Of a stretch of DNA of 64,000 nt, positions 28,084 to 36,618 are shown in pieces. The stretch is from Betaproteobacteria bacterium (GTDB taxonomy: Bacteria > Pseudomonadota > Gammaproteobacteria > Burkholderiales > Usitatibacteraceae). The stretch spans positions 124,001-188,000 of the forward strand of contig JADJEZ010000023.1 in assembly GCA_016708825.1 (NCBI GenBank), in the 5' to 3' direction. The stretch's first letter is position 1, and each line of letters starts with the position of its first letter. The position numbers and the translations under genes are program-made. Under the pieces are notes generated by a model. The model was not told the origin of the DNA. It saw only the letters and a list, made by a program, of their open reading frames with translations, and did not search any database.

Positions 28084-29292
28084 CTACTTGACGAGCGAGC
28101 ATCCGCCTTCGGACATCGGGCGGAAGGCCTGGTCGGCCGGAATCGTCGTACGGATCTTGTAGTAGTCGTACGGGCTCTTCGATTCCGAGGGCTTCTTCAC
28201 TTCCACGAGATAGCCGTTGTGGACCTTGCGGCCGTCCGCCCGCACCATGCCCTTGCCGAAGAGCGGGTCGTCCGTGGGCAGCTTCTTCATTTCCGCGATG
28301 ACCTTCGTGCCGTCGTCGCTCTTGATCGCCGTCACCGCCTTCAGGTAGTGCAGGACGGACGAGTAGACACCGGCCTGGATCATGGTCGGGTACTTGCCGC
28401 CGTTGGCCGCGGCGAAGCGCTTGGCCCAGGCGCGCGAGGGGTCGTTCATGTCCCAGTACCAGCTCGTCGTGAAGATGAGGCCCTGTGCCGTGGCGAGGCC
28501 CAGCGCATGCACGTCCGTGAGGAACACGAGCATGCCCGCGATGTTCTGGCCACCCTTCACGATGCCGAACTCGGCCGCCTGCTTGATCGCGTTGGTGGTG
28601 TCGGCGCCGGCGTTGGCGAGCCCGATGATTTGCGCCTTGGAGGCCTGGGCCTGGAGCAGGAAGGAGGAGAAGTCAGACGTCGGGAACGGGTGACGCACGG
28701 CGCCCACGACCTTGCCGCCTTCCTTCACCACCACCGCCGACGTGTCGCGCTCGAGCGCGTGGCCGAAGGCGTAGTCCGCCGTGAGGAAGAACCAGGACTT
28801 GCCGCCGGTCTTCACGATCGCGCTGCCCGTGCCGTTGGCCAGTTCCCACGTGTCGTACGTCCAGTGGATGGTGTTGGGCGAACAGGCCTTGCCGGTGAGG
28901 TCGGAGCTTGCGGCGCCGGAGACGAGGAACGCCTTGCCCTTCTCCTTCGTGATCTGGTTTACGGCGAGTGCCACCGACGAGGTCGGCACGTCGACGATCA
29001 CGTCCACGCCTTCCGAGTCGTACCACTTGCGCGCGATAGCGGAGCCCACGTCGGGCTTGTTCTGGTGGTCGGCCGAAATCACCTCGACCTTCATGCCCTT
29101 CAGGATGGCCTTGGAGTCCTCGACCGCCATCTTTGCCGCGAGGGTGGACCCCGGTCCGGCAAGGTCGGCGTAGGTGCCGGACTGGTCGTTGAGGACGCCG
29201 ATCTTCACTTCATTGCCCGAGATCTGGGCGTTGGCCGCGCCGGCCGCGAGGGCCAGGATGGCGGCAGAAACGAGCTTGCGCTTGAAAGTCAT
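28084..29292 (-). CDS. Periplasmic branched-chain-type substrate-binding protein
   Basis: The 402-residue protein has a Sec signal peptide (MTFKRKLVSAAILALAAG, cleavage after ANA-Q near residue 22). It then has a type I periplasmic-binding fold: VKIGVLNDQSGTYADLAGPGS, the hinge and pocket stretch DVIVDVPTSSVALAV, FLTADYAFGHALERDT and YSSVLHYLKAVTA. It captures the substrate for the LivHMGF importer. This subfamily, with MVRADGRKVHNGYL near the end, is common in betaproteobacteria and often binds aromatic or short carboxylic acids, so leucine or valine should not be assumed. Confidence 0.92.
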   Translation of the reverse strand: MTFKRKLVSAAILALAAGAANAQISGNEVKIGVLNDQSGTYADLAGPGSTLAAKMAVEDSKAILKGMKVEVISADHQNKPDVGSAIARKWYDSEGVDVIVDVPTSSVALAVNQITKEKGKAFLVSGAASSDLTGKACSPNTIHWTYDTWELANGTGSAIVKTGGKSWFFLTADYAFGHALERDTSAVVVKEGGKVVGAVRHPFPTSDFSSFLLQAQASKAQIIGLANAGADTTNAIKQAAEFGIVKGGQNIAGMLVFLTDVHALGLATAQGLIFTTSWYWDMNDPSRAWAKRFAAANGGKYPTMIQAGVYSSVLHYLKAVTAIKSDDGTKVIAEMKKLPTDDPLFGKGMVRADGRKVHNGYLVEVKKPSESKSPYDYYKIRTTIPADQAFRPMSEGGCSLVK

Positions 29293-29319
29293 GGTGAGTC
29301 TCCTCTTGGTTTGGTCTGG

Positions 29320-30025
29320 CTATACACCCAGGTACTCGTGAAGCATCTGCGTCTTCGAATCGAGTTCCGACGCGGAGAAGGTCTCCGCGATTTTCCCGTG
29401 CTCCATCACGTAGAACCGGTCGGCGAGGGGGGCTGCGAAACGGAAGTTCTGCTCGACCAGCACGATCGTGAATCCGCGTTCCTTCAACTTGACGATGATA
29501 CGTCCCAGCGCCTGCACGATCACGGGGGCGAGGCCCTCCGTGATCTCGTCGAGCAGGAGCAGGTGCGCGCCCGTGCGCAGGATCCGGGCCATGGCGAGCA
29601 TCTGCTGCTCGCCGCCGGAGAGCTTCGTGCCCTGCGCGGTCTTGCGGCGCTCCCGCAGGTTCGGGAACATCTCGTAGATCTCGTCCACGCTCATGCCGCC
29701 CTCGCCTATCTTCGGCGGCAGCGTGAGGTTCTCCTCCACCGACAGGCTCGAGAAGATGGCGCGCTCCTCGGGGCAGTAGCCGATCCCCAGGTGCGCGATG
29801 CGGTGCGTGGGCCAGAGACGGTCTCCTGCCCTTCGACGACGATGGATCCCGAGCGGCGGCCGACCAGGCCCATGATCGACTTGAGCGTCGTCGTGCGTCC
29901 CGCCCCGTTCCTGCCCAGCAGCGTCACGACCTCGCCCTTGTTCACCGCGAAGTCCACGCGCCGTGGAGGATGTGGGACTCCCCGTACCAGGCGTTCAGGT
30001 GCTCGATGCGAAGTACTTCAGCCAT
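29320..30025 (-). CDS. livF: LivF-type ABC ATPase with Walker A Lys-to-Arg change (two frameshifts)
   Basis: The ATP-binding protein of about 235 codons starts at ATG 30025, eight bases inside the end of livG. Pieces in three frames give, in order, MAEVLRIEHLNAWYGESHILHG, then KGEVVTLLGRNGAGRTTTLKS, then GIGYCPEERAIFSSLSVEENL, the signature LSGGEQQMLAMARIL and Walker B LLLLDEITEGLAP. Breaks lie near 29960 and 29815. The Walker A lysine is arginine (GAGRTT), needing two base changes from AAG, so it is unlikely to be a simple error. The LivF-specific ITEGLAP motif supports the name. Confidence 0.88.
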
Positions 30026-30784
30026 GGGCAGCCTCGGCCGAACCCATGTAGGCCTCGATGACCTGGGGATTGGCCGACACCTCGGCATAGGATCCCTCGG
30101 TGAGCACGGCGCCGTGCTGCAGCACCGTGATCGTGTCCGAGATGTCGGAGACCACGCCCATGTTGTGCTCCACCATGAGCACCGTGCGGCCCTTGGCCAC
30201 TTCCTTGATGAGGTTCTTCACCATCACCACGTCCTCGTGGCCCATCCCCGAGGTGGGCTCGTCGAGCAGCATGAGCTCGGGCTCCATCGCGAGCGTCGTG
30301 GCGATCTCCAGCGTGCGCTTGCGGCCGTAGGCGAGCTCGACGGCGTTCGTCTGCGCGAACTGGCGCAGGTCCACCCGGTCCAGGATCGCCAGCGCCCGGT
30401 CGTTCAGCGCATCGAGCGTGCTCTCGGCCTTCCAGAACTGGAAGCTCGTGCCGAGCGGTCGCTGCAGCGCGATGCGCACGTTCTCGAGCACCGTGAGATT
30501 GGGAAAGACCGCCGAGATCTGGAAGGAGCGGATGATGCCCCGCCTCGCCACGTCCGCGGGCTTGTCCTTCGTGATGTCCTTGCCGTTGAAGAGGATGGTC
30601 CCCGACGTGGGCGGCAGGAACTTGGTGAGCAGGTTGAAGACGTGGTGGTCTTGCCCGCGCCGTTGGGCCCGATGAGCGCGTGGATGCTGCCACGCCGCAC
30701 CTTGAGGTCGACGCGGTCCACGGCGACGAAACCCTTGAACTCCTTCGTGAGTCCGCGGGTTTCGAGAATGATGTCTTGGGCCAT
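30018..30784 (-). CDS. livG: LivG-type ABC ATPase (frameshifted)
   Basis: The protein of about 255 codons pairs with LivF. It starts MAQDIILETRGLTKEFKGFVA (start 30784, though in-frame ATGs at 30820 and 30838 exist). It has a normal Walker A GPNGAGKTT, the signature ELAYGRKRTLEIA, Walker B MLLDEPTSGMG and the EHNMGVVSDISD switch, all LivG-type. One base is off near 30645, directly after the Walker A motif. Its last codons overlap livF. It is the first gene of the importer group, just downstream of a strong terminator of the preceding unit. Confidence 0.9.
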
Positions 30785-30892
30785 CGCTTCCGGAAGTGGG
30801 ATTTGCCGCGGCGTCTCCATTTCCGGGATTCCGGACACGGGTCGGCGGGCAGTCCCGAATGCTAACCCACGCCTTTCGCAGGTCGCAAGACA

Positions 30893-30914
30893 AACCCCCG
30901 CCGAAGCGGGGGTT
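30893..30914 (-). terminator. Rho-independent terminator of the Slam-like/FecR/ASH unit
   Basis: Read on the minus strand the sequence is AACCCCCGC-TTCG-GCGGGGGTT, a perfect 9-bp stem with the very stable UUCG loop, followed by TGTCTT. It lies 54 bases after the stop of the ASH-repeat gene and before livG. It is the clearest terminator in the window, and it separates the surface-protein unit from the Liv importer. Confidence 0.9.
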
Positions 30915-30967
30915 CGTGTCCGGATCCTCTGACAAGCCGGGCAGCGCCGGCCTGCCCGGTCAGGATT

Positions 30968-32503
30968 TCACGGCCCGCAAAGGCCCAACCCGCGCCGCGC
31001 CGTGAGGATCGAGAACAGGCGGCAGCCGGTGCCTTCCAGGCGGACTGCGGCGGAAGGATTGTCCGGGTCGTTGCTGCCGATTTCGAGCGAGCTGCGATGG
31101 CGTCCCGCCGAGGCCGGCGTGAACGAGACCTTCGCCAGGCAGGATTCGCCCGGCGCGAGCGAAGGCGGGCAGGAGGTCGCGACCGCGAACGGCAACGCCG
31201 TGCTGATGTTGGTGATCGAGAGCGGCGCCGTGCCCACGCTGGAAATGATCACGTCCTCGGTGTCGCTCGTGGAGCCGAGGGACAGGTTGCCGAAACTGAC
31301 CCCGGTGGTGCCCACCTCGATCTTCGGGGAGGGCTTGCTCGCGCCCGTGCATTTCAATTGCACGTTCGTGAAGGCCGGAACCGCGTCGTGGTCGATGTAG
31401 AGGTCGCTGGTTACGAGCCCCAGCTGCCTCGGGGTGCAGGTGGCCACCACGGTGCAGGACGATCCCGTCTTCAGGGAGCGCGGGCAGTCGGACTTCACCT
31501 CGAACGCATCGCTGGTCGCGCGCACGCCGAGCAGCGTGAGGGGGCCGTAGCCGGTGCTGGTCACCGTGAGCGTGCGCACCGCGGGCGAACCGACGACCAC
31601 ATTGCCGAAGTCGAGCATAGTCGCGGAAACCGAGAGGTCGGAATCCGATGTCGCCACGGCATTGCCGATAAGCGGGATGCTGATGGAAGTCTCGCCGCAA
31701 CCGTCACCGCAGTAGTCCCAGTTGAGCACCAGGGAACCGGTGCGCAGGCCGAGGTTGTACGGCGAGAAATAGATGAACGCGAAGCACGAGTCGCCGGGCG
31801 CCATGGGCACGTAGTCGAGGATGAAGGTCTCGCAGGACTGCATCAGTTTCGGCATGCCCGCCTTGCTGAAACCGCTCGGCCCGTCGATGAGGATGTAGCC
31901 CGGGAACGGCGAGAACTCGCCCTCGCTGGGCTGGTAGTCGAGGAAGTACGGCCAGATGTCGACGCCCTCGTTGTTCGTGAAGGTCACCACCATGGGGCCG
32001 CTGGTCGAATACAGGGCCGTGTCCGGGAAGCTCACGATCGAGGCGCTGGGGGCGATCTTGGTGCCGCCGGCCACGCCGCTGCCCTGGACCAGGATCTCGT
32101 GGGTGACCGCAAGGGCCGCATCGATCACTTGCACGATGCCGGCCTGCGCGCCGGCGGCTTGCGGCGCGAACCGCGTCTTGATCGTGCAAAAGCGCCCCGC
32201 GGCGAGTTCGCCGGAGCCGAGCGGGCAATCGTGCTGGAGGACGAAATTCCCTCCCACGGAGACGATGTCCGAGAGATGCATCGGCCCCGTTCCGGTGTTG
32301 CGGAACGCGATCTCCTGCATGGGGCTGGCGCCCGCGACCTGGGTATCCGGGAAGCCGACCGATTGCGGGAAGATGGTCGCCTTGGCCGCCGGCGCCGCGG
32401 ATGCCGTCGGCGCCTGCCAAGCCAGCGCGGCGGCAGCGAGCAACACCATCGAGAGCAAGACCCTGCGAATCGCGGGTCCCAAGTTGCCGTTCATTTGCGC
32501 CAT
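30968..32503 (-). CDS. Secreted protein with ASH/choice-of-anchor-D repeats
   Basis: The 511-residue protein starts at ATG 32503 behind GGAGGTGTGAC. It has a signal peptide (hydrophobic core VLLSMVLLAAAALAW, cleavage near TASA-AP at about residue 40). The mature part contains at least three Ig-like ASH units of the type VxFGNxxxGS...xxxNTGTxPL: around residues 45-125, 310-390 and 410-500. Each ends with a cysteine pair such as CPPSLAPGESCLAKVSFTP followed by SNDPDNP. Such domains are adhesion or scaffold modules at cell surfaces. No anchor motif is visible at the C-terminus. It is the last gene of the Slam-like unit. Confidence 0.85.
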   Translation of the reverse strand: MAQMNGNLGPAIRRVLLSMVLLAAAALAWQAPTASAAPAAKATIFPQSVGFPDTQVAGASPMQEIAFRNTGTGPMHLSDIVSVGGNFVLQHDCPLGSGELAAGRFCTIKTRFAPQAAGAQAGIVQVIDAALAVTHEILVQGSGVAGGTKIAPSASIVSFPDTALYSTSGPMVVTFTNNEGVDIWPYFLDYQPSEGEFSPFPGYILIDGPSGFSKAGMPKLMQSCETFILDYVPMAPGDSCFAFIYFSPYNLGLRTGSLVLNWDYCGDGCGETSISIPLIGNAVATSDSDLSVSATMLDFGNVVVGSPAVRTLTVTSTGYGPLTLLGVRATSDAFEVKSDCPRSLKTGSSCTVVATCTPRQLGLVTSDLYIDHDAVPAFTNVQLKCTGASKPSPKIEVGTTGVSFGNLSLGSTSDTEDVIISSVGTAPLSITNISTALPFAVATSCPPSLAPGESCLAKVSFTPASAGRHRSSLEIGSNDPDNPSAAVRLEGTGCRLFSILTARRGLGLCGP

Positions 32504-32524
32504 GTCACACCTCCGTGCGGACGC

Positions 32525-32541
32525 GCCCGCGCCAAGCGGGC
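32525..32541. other. Leader hairpin before the ASH-repeat gene
   Basis: The arms GCCCGC and GCGGGC with a 5-base loop (GCCAA on the plus strand) form a stem 22 bases upstream of the ASH gene start on the minus strand. There is no T tract, so it may slow decay or modulate translation between the FecR-domain gene and the ASH gene. Confidence 0.4.
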
Positions 32542-32607
32542 CCATCCCTTCGTGCGCCACCCTTGCGGGCGGGCCTGTTCGGATTGTCCTCATTTTCCAT
32601 CACGGCT

Positions 32608-34996
32608 TTATCCGCCGCCGCGGCGCCTGAAGGCGACCGCGCCGGCGTTGCCGTTGAAGTTGTAGTTTACTCCCGCGCCCTCCCCGGTCCTGCCGGCGAA
32701 GAAGCCGTCCAGGCTGCCGCCGGTGATCGGCCCGCAATTGGGTGTGCAGGTGAGGACCAGTTGCGACGTGGAAGAAGCCCCCGGGACCATGCTCGGCGTG
32801 TAGGCGGAGAAATACTGGTCGCGGTAGATCGGCATCGAGTTCGCGACCCCGTTCCAGGTCTGGCCGTTGATCGCGAAGTTCACCGTCGCGTCCGCCGTGC
32901 GGTTGGTGAAGTTCGCCGCGAGCGAGGCGCTGTTCAGGGCGCCCACGTGCCCGAGGTTGTCCGTGGGGCTCGTCGAGCCGACCACGTCGTAGGTCGCGGT
33001 GCCGGTGAGCGGCAGGTTCACCGGGGCGTTCTGCGTGCCGGAGAAGATGTAATGCAGGCTCGAGCTCGAGAGGCTCAGGTTCGCCGTCTGGCCGTTGCCC
33101 GTCACCGTGGCCGTCCCGCCGGACCAGCGGCCCCACGTGAGGCCCGTCTCGGGATCCGTACCGGCCTGCTGCACGGTGGCGCTGCCCAGTGCGTACCTGG
33201 CGTGGCCGCCCAGGGACGAGTACGGCGCGGCGAACTCGGATCAAGCCGCCCGAATCGTTGCTCGTGAATTCGTCGGGCCGGTTAGCCGTCGCATAGGTAC
33301 GCACCTGGGTCACGCCGCTCGCGAGGCTTCCGGTCGGATCCGACACCAGGCCGTCCCGGAAGGCCGGCGATTCCGTACGGACCGGCCCGCTGAACCCGGC
33401 CACGCCGGAGACCACGTTGTGGTTCACCGGGTTGGCGGACGTCTGGTCGCTCAGGCCGTAACCCACGATCGCGCCCTGGAGGGCGGAGCCCACGAAGCTG
33501 CCTTCGATGCTCCCCGAAAGGTCGGGGTTGTTCGACGACGATGCCCCGGACACCGTGTTGGTCACCACGAGCCGGTCCGCGCTGGAGGCATAGAAGGCAT
33601 TGAGCGCCACCGGCACGCCCTGGGCGGTCATCGACCAGCTGCCACCGGCGTTGCCCCCCGCGCCGGGAATCGAGATCGCGAGGGCGGCGTCGAGCGTGCG
33701 GTTCGAGAAATTCACGTTCAGCGTTGCGCTGCCCAGGGAACCGGCGGTGTTGAACTGGTTGGTGGGCGAGGTGGCGGCGGCCAGCGTGTAGGTCGCCGTG
33801 CCGGTGAGCACGTCGGAGAGGTAGGTCGGGTAGCCCGAGTTCGCGTAGATCCAGTGGACGCTGCCCGGCACGGTGATGGTGCTGTCCGGCCCGGCGAAGC
33901 CGAGCGAGCCGTTCTCCCAGCGACCGAGCGTGATCGTGGCGGAGCCGGCCGACACCGTCTGCACTTCGCGCTGGGTGCCGCCGGCGATGGCGGGCACGAT
34001 GCTGCTGAGGGATCCCGCGTAGGCCCGGTAGGAGCGAAGCGCGCCGCTTTCCAGCGAGACGTCCGCAGCCACCGCCTGGCCCTCGAAGGGCCCGCCCGCG
34101 GCGGCGATCACCACGTCGCGCAGCGTCGACGGATCGGAGCCTATGCCCGCGGTATCGATGATCGTGAATCCCAGGCCGTTGTTGCCCACGGGGACGTACG
34201 TCGCCGTGCCCTGCCGGGTGCTCGAGCCGCTGCCGTCGCTCGGCCCGAAATTGCGCGTGGCGCCGCCGCCGGCCCCGCCGCCCGTCTCCTTGGTCGCGCC
34301 CGTGGGATTCGTGGCGGAGTCCGCTATGAACTGCGGCGTCGGGATGAAGCGCACATCGCCCTTGCCGGTGACGAGCACCGTCTGGCCCGGACCGGTGATG
34401 AGCGTCTGTGCCCCGCCCTGCTGCGGCGGCAGCCCGGGCCCGCTGAAATCGCCGAAGGTGACCGCGTGGCTGCCTTCGATGGTGTGGTTCACGGTGATGT
34501 CGCAGCCCGCGCCCGATGCATCGACCTTGTCGGGGTCGCAGTCGGCCGCGGTGCCCGCGAAGAGCACGTTCCCGGACCCGCGGATGCCCACCGTGGCGAC
34601 CTTCGTCTTCATCACGAAGCGGTCGCGGTTGCGCGCGGCGATGAGACCCGTGAAGGTGCGCAAGGTGCCCCGCAGCAGGTTCAGCAGCCCGCCCTGGTCG
34701 GAATCCGCCCGGTCGGCGTACTGCTCGATCTGGAACTGCGTGTTGGGCCTGAGCGAAATCTTCGCCTGGTCCACCATGGTGAGCTGCGCCATGCCGCGCG
34801 TACCCGTGACGATCGCGTCGCCGGCATCGACCGGGGTTCCGCGCGTGACTGCCACGCGCTGCCCGCCGCTCTTCTGCACGCTCACTTCACCCGTGACGAA
34901 GGTGAAGGTGCCGCTCTGTCCGAAAACCGGCCCCGCGCCGACCAGGCCGCCGAGTACGAGAAGGCAATGGAGCTTCCTGGGCTGGTGCATGGCCAT
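32608..34996 (-). CDS. FecR-domain exported protein with two TbpB-like barrel repeats (frameshifted)
   Basis: The protein of about 796 codons has a signal peptide (LLVLGGLVGAGPVFGQ, no lipobox) and a FecR domain at about 30-150 (VTGEVSVQKSGGQRVAV, DAIVTGTRGMAQLTMVD, ATVGIRGSGNVLF). After a Gly/Ser linker follow two homologous units at about 358-513 and 625-796. Each has GRW, an HWIY/HYIF strand, LTGTATY, SPTN/SPTD, SATLNVNFSNRT/SASLAANFTNRT and a final G-S-(I/L)-(E/D)-G-x-F glycine-rich strand pair. This layout resembles the C-terminal barrel of transferrin-binding protein B. A frameshift near 33240 splits the two units. It lies 6 bases after the Slam-like gene, its probable exporter. Confidence 0.8.
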
Positions 34997-35002
34997 GCCT
35001 CC

Positions 35003-36382
35003 CTAGTTGAACTCGCAGCGCACGGCTGTCGAGAGCTCGCTGCGGTTGAAATCGTAGATCGAGATGTTGGAATCGTTGCGCGTGTACGAGTACTGGGCAC
35101 GCACCGCGCAGGACTTCCGGAACTGCCAGTTGAGCCCCAGGAGCAGCTCGGCGAACTTGTCCTTGCCCTTCTCCACCGTCGTCGCGCGGGCGAACTCGTC
35201 CTTGTCGCGGCGCATGACGTAGCCCAGGCCGTTGAAGGCGCTCAGGCGGGGCGTGAGGGAGTACTGCAGGTAGCTGCGCACGCCCACGAGGTTCTTGCTC
35301 TTGTCGGTCTCGCCGTCGAAGAGCTTGTTCACGGCGCGGTCGTCGCTCACGAAGGCCGTGAGGTAGAGCAGCGGCACGCCCTTCGTCTCGAAGGAGCGCA
35401 GCCACGAGGCGCTCAGGAAGACCTGGTTGAAGTCCTCGACCTCGTTTTCCGGAAAGCGGACGCGGGCGTACTGCGCGCTCAGGCCCACCTGGGTCTTGGG
35501 ATCGAGGGTGTACTTCCAGTCGCCCTGCACGTTGGCCGTGCGCCGGTCGTTGGTGGGCTGCGGGTCGCCGGGCGCCTCGCCGTCCTGGTTGAAGGCCTGG
35601 AAGCCGGCCATCAGGCGCCACTGCGTCGGGCCGTCGTTGAGCGAGCCTCCCGCACGCACGTCGCCCGCCGCCGAGTTGTAGTTCGACTCGCCGTCGTAGC
35701 CCCTCACCCGGGCATCCGCTCCCGCGAAGCGCGTCCAGCCGCGCGTGATGGGCAGGGAATACTCGACGGAACCGGCGGCCGTGCCGAAGCCGGCCTTGCG
35801 CTTGATCGAATTTCCCGTCGCCTCGATCCCGATGAGGCCGAAGGATTGCTGCGCCGCGCCCCCGAAATCCGTGGGCACGCCGGTGATGTTGCTGTCGTAC
35901 CCCATGCCGAGCTCTGCCCAGCCCCGCCAGCCGGGCGTGGTCTGCCGCTTGCGCGATTCGATCGCCTCCAGGTAGCGGTTGATCGTCTGCTGGGCCAGCG
36001 GCGGCGGGTTGCTGTTGGCGAGTTCCCGAAATGCGGACTCGGCCAGGTCGAACGAGCCGGCCGCGAAGAAAGTGCGCGCCAGGTCCATCTGGGCGCCCGC
36101 ATGGCCGGGATTGAGCGCCAGCACGCGCTCGAAAGCCACGATCGCGTCCTCGAGCTTGCCACTGTCGAGGGATGCCACGCCCAGGAGGTAGTCGAACTCG
36201 ATGGTGCCGGCGAGCTGCGCCTCCAGCTTCACGAGTTCCATGTAGGCCTGCTTCGGGTTCGCCTCGTTCAGCAGGCGTCGCGCCCGCTCGAGGGCCGCCG
36301 GGTCCGCCAGCACAGGGGCCGTGAACGAGGCGGCCAGGACCAGCATGGCGAGGCGGGACGTCCTACGTACGCAAGGTTCCAT
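35003..36382 (-). CDS. Slam-like TPR plus outer-membrane beta-barrel protein
   Basis: The 459-residue protein has a signal peptide (LAMLVLAASFTAPVLA-DP). TPR-like helices span about 28-150, including YLLGVASLDSGKLEDAIVAFERVLALNPGHAG-type repeats. A C-terminal beta-barrel follows from WRGWAELGMGYDSNITGVP, with alternating aromatic strands, many Tyr/Arg/Asp turns, and a terminal strand ending in a short hydrophobic residue pattern (CEFN). This order matches surface lipoprotein assembly modifiers (Slam, DUF560), the outer-membrane part of type XI secretion. The start at 36382 precedes the twin-arginine-free signal peptide. It is the first gene of the unit and is followed by the probable cargo. 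Confidence 0.8.
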   Translation of the reverse strand: MEPCVRRTSRLAMLVLAASFTAPVLADPAALERARRLLNEANPKQAYMELVKLEAQLAGTIEFDYLLGVASLDSGKLEDAIVAFERVLALNPGHAGAQMDLARTFFAAGSFDLAESAFRELANSNPPPLAQQTINRYLEAIESRKRQTTPGWRGWAELGMGYDSNITGVPTDFGGAAQQSFGLIGIEATGNSIKRKAGFGTAAGSVEYSLPITRGWTRFAGADARVRGYDGESNYNSAAGDVRAGGSLNDGPTQWRLMAGFQAFNQDGEAPGDPQPTNDRRTANVQGDWKYTLDPKTQVGLSAQYARVRFPENEVEDFNQVFLSASWLRSFETKGVPLLYLTAFVSDDRAVNKLFDGETDKSKNLVGVRSYLQYSLTPRLSAFNGLGYVMRRDKDEFARATTVEKGKDKFAELLLGLNWQFRKSCAVRAQYSYTRNDSNISIYDFNRSELSTAVRCEFN

Positions 36383-36497
36383 GGCAGCTCTCGCTTCAGT
36401 TTCTGAATGGGCCGGTTGTCTCACAGACCGGATGCAGTCCTGATTCTTGTTTGCTGAAAACCAAGGACAAAACGCCCGGCCTTCCATTGGTGACCCG

Positions 36498-36526
36498 ATA
36501 CTATGCCCAAGCCCCCGGGTTTGCAA
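36498..36526 (-). promoter_or_regulatory. Promoter of the Slam-like/FecR/ASH unit
   Basis: On the minus strand TTGCAA (36526-36521) and TAGTAT (36503-36498) are separated by 17 bases, a good sigma-70 arrangement in an AT-rich patch. Transcription would begin about 110 bases before the Slam-like ATG. The leader holds a CCGGT-N10-ACCGG stem at 36412-36431. Confidence 0.55.
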
Positions 36527-36528
36527 AC
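36519..36528. promoter_or_regulatory. Palindrome GTTTGCAAAC over the -35 box
   Basis: GTTTGCAAAC is a perfect 10-base palindrome that covers the minus-strand -35 box of the Slam-like unit. It may be a repressor site for this unit, or shared with the divergent crotonase gene. Confidence 0.45.
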
Positions 36529-36544
36529 GCGGATTCGGCAGCAT

Positions 36545-36572
36545 TTGTGTCGACTTTCCCAACAAATACAAT
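36545..36572 (+). promoter_or_regulatory. Promoter of the ECHDC3-like gene
   Basis: TTGTGT (36545-36550) and TACAAT (36567-36572) with a 16-base spacer lie 47 bases before the crotonase ATG. The region is AT-rich relative to its surroundings. Confidence 0.5.
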
Positions 36573-36618
36573 GCGATAATCGACGCGAATCCTCCTGTTT
36601 TGCACCCCCGGAGCGCCC

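Noticed and set aside
29320..30025. LivF as a pseudogene.
   Set aside because: All domains are present in collinear order over three frames, the overlap with livG is kept, and similar breaks occur in essential genes, so errors are more likely than decay.
33095..36406. A 1,103-codon plus-strand open frame.
   Set aside because: It is the antisense shadow of the FecR-domain and Slam-like genes. Both of those have signal peptides and family patterns.
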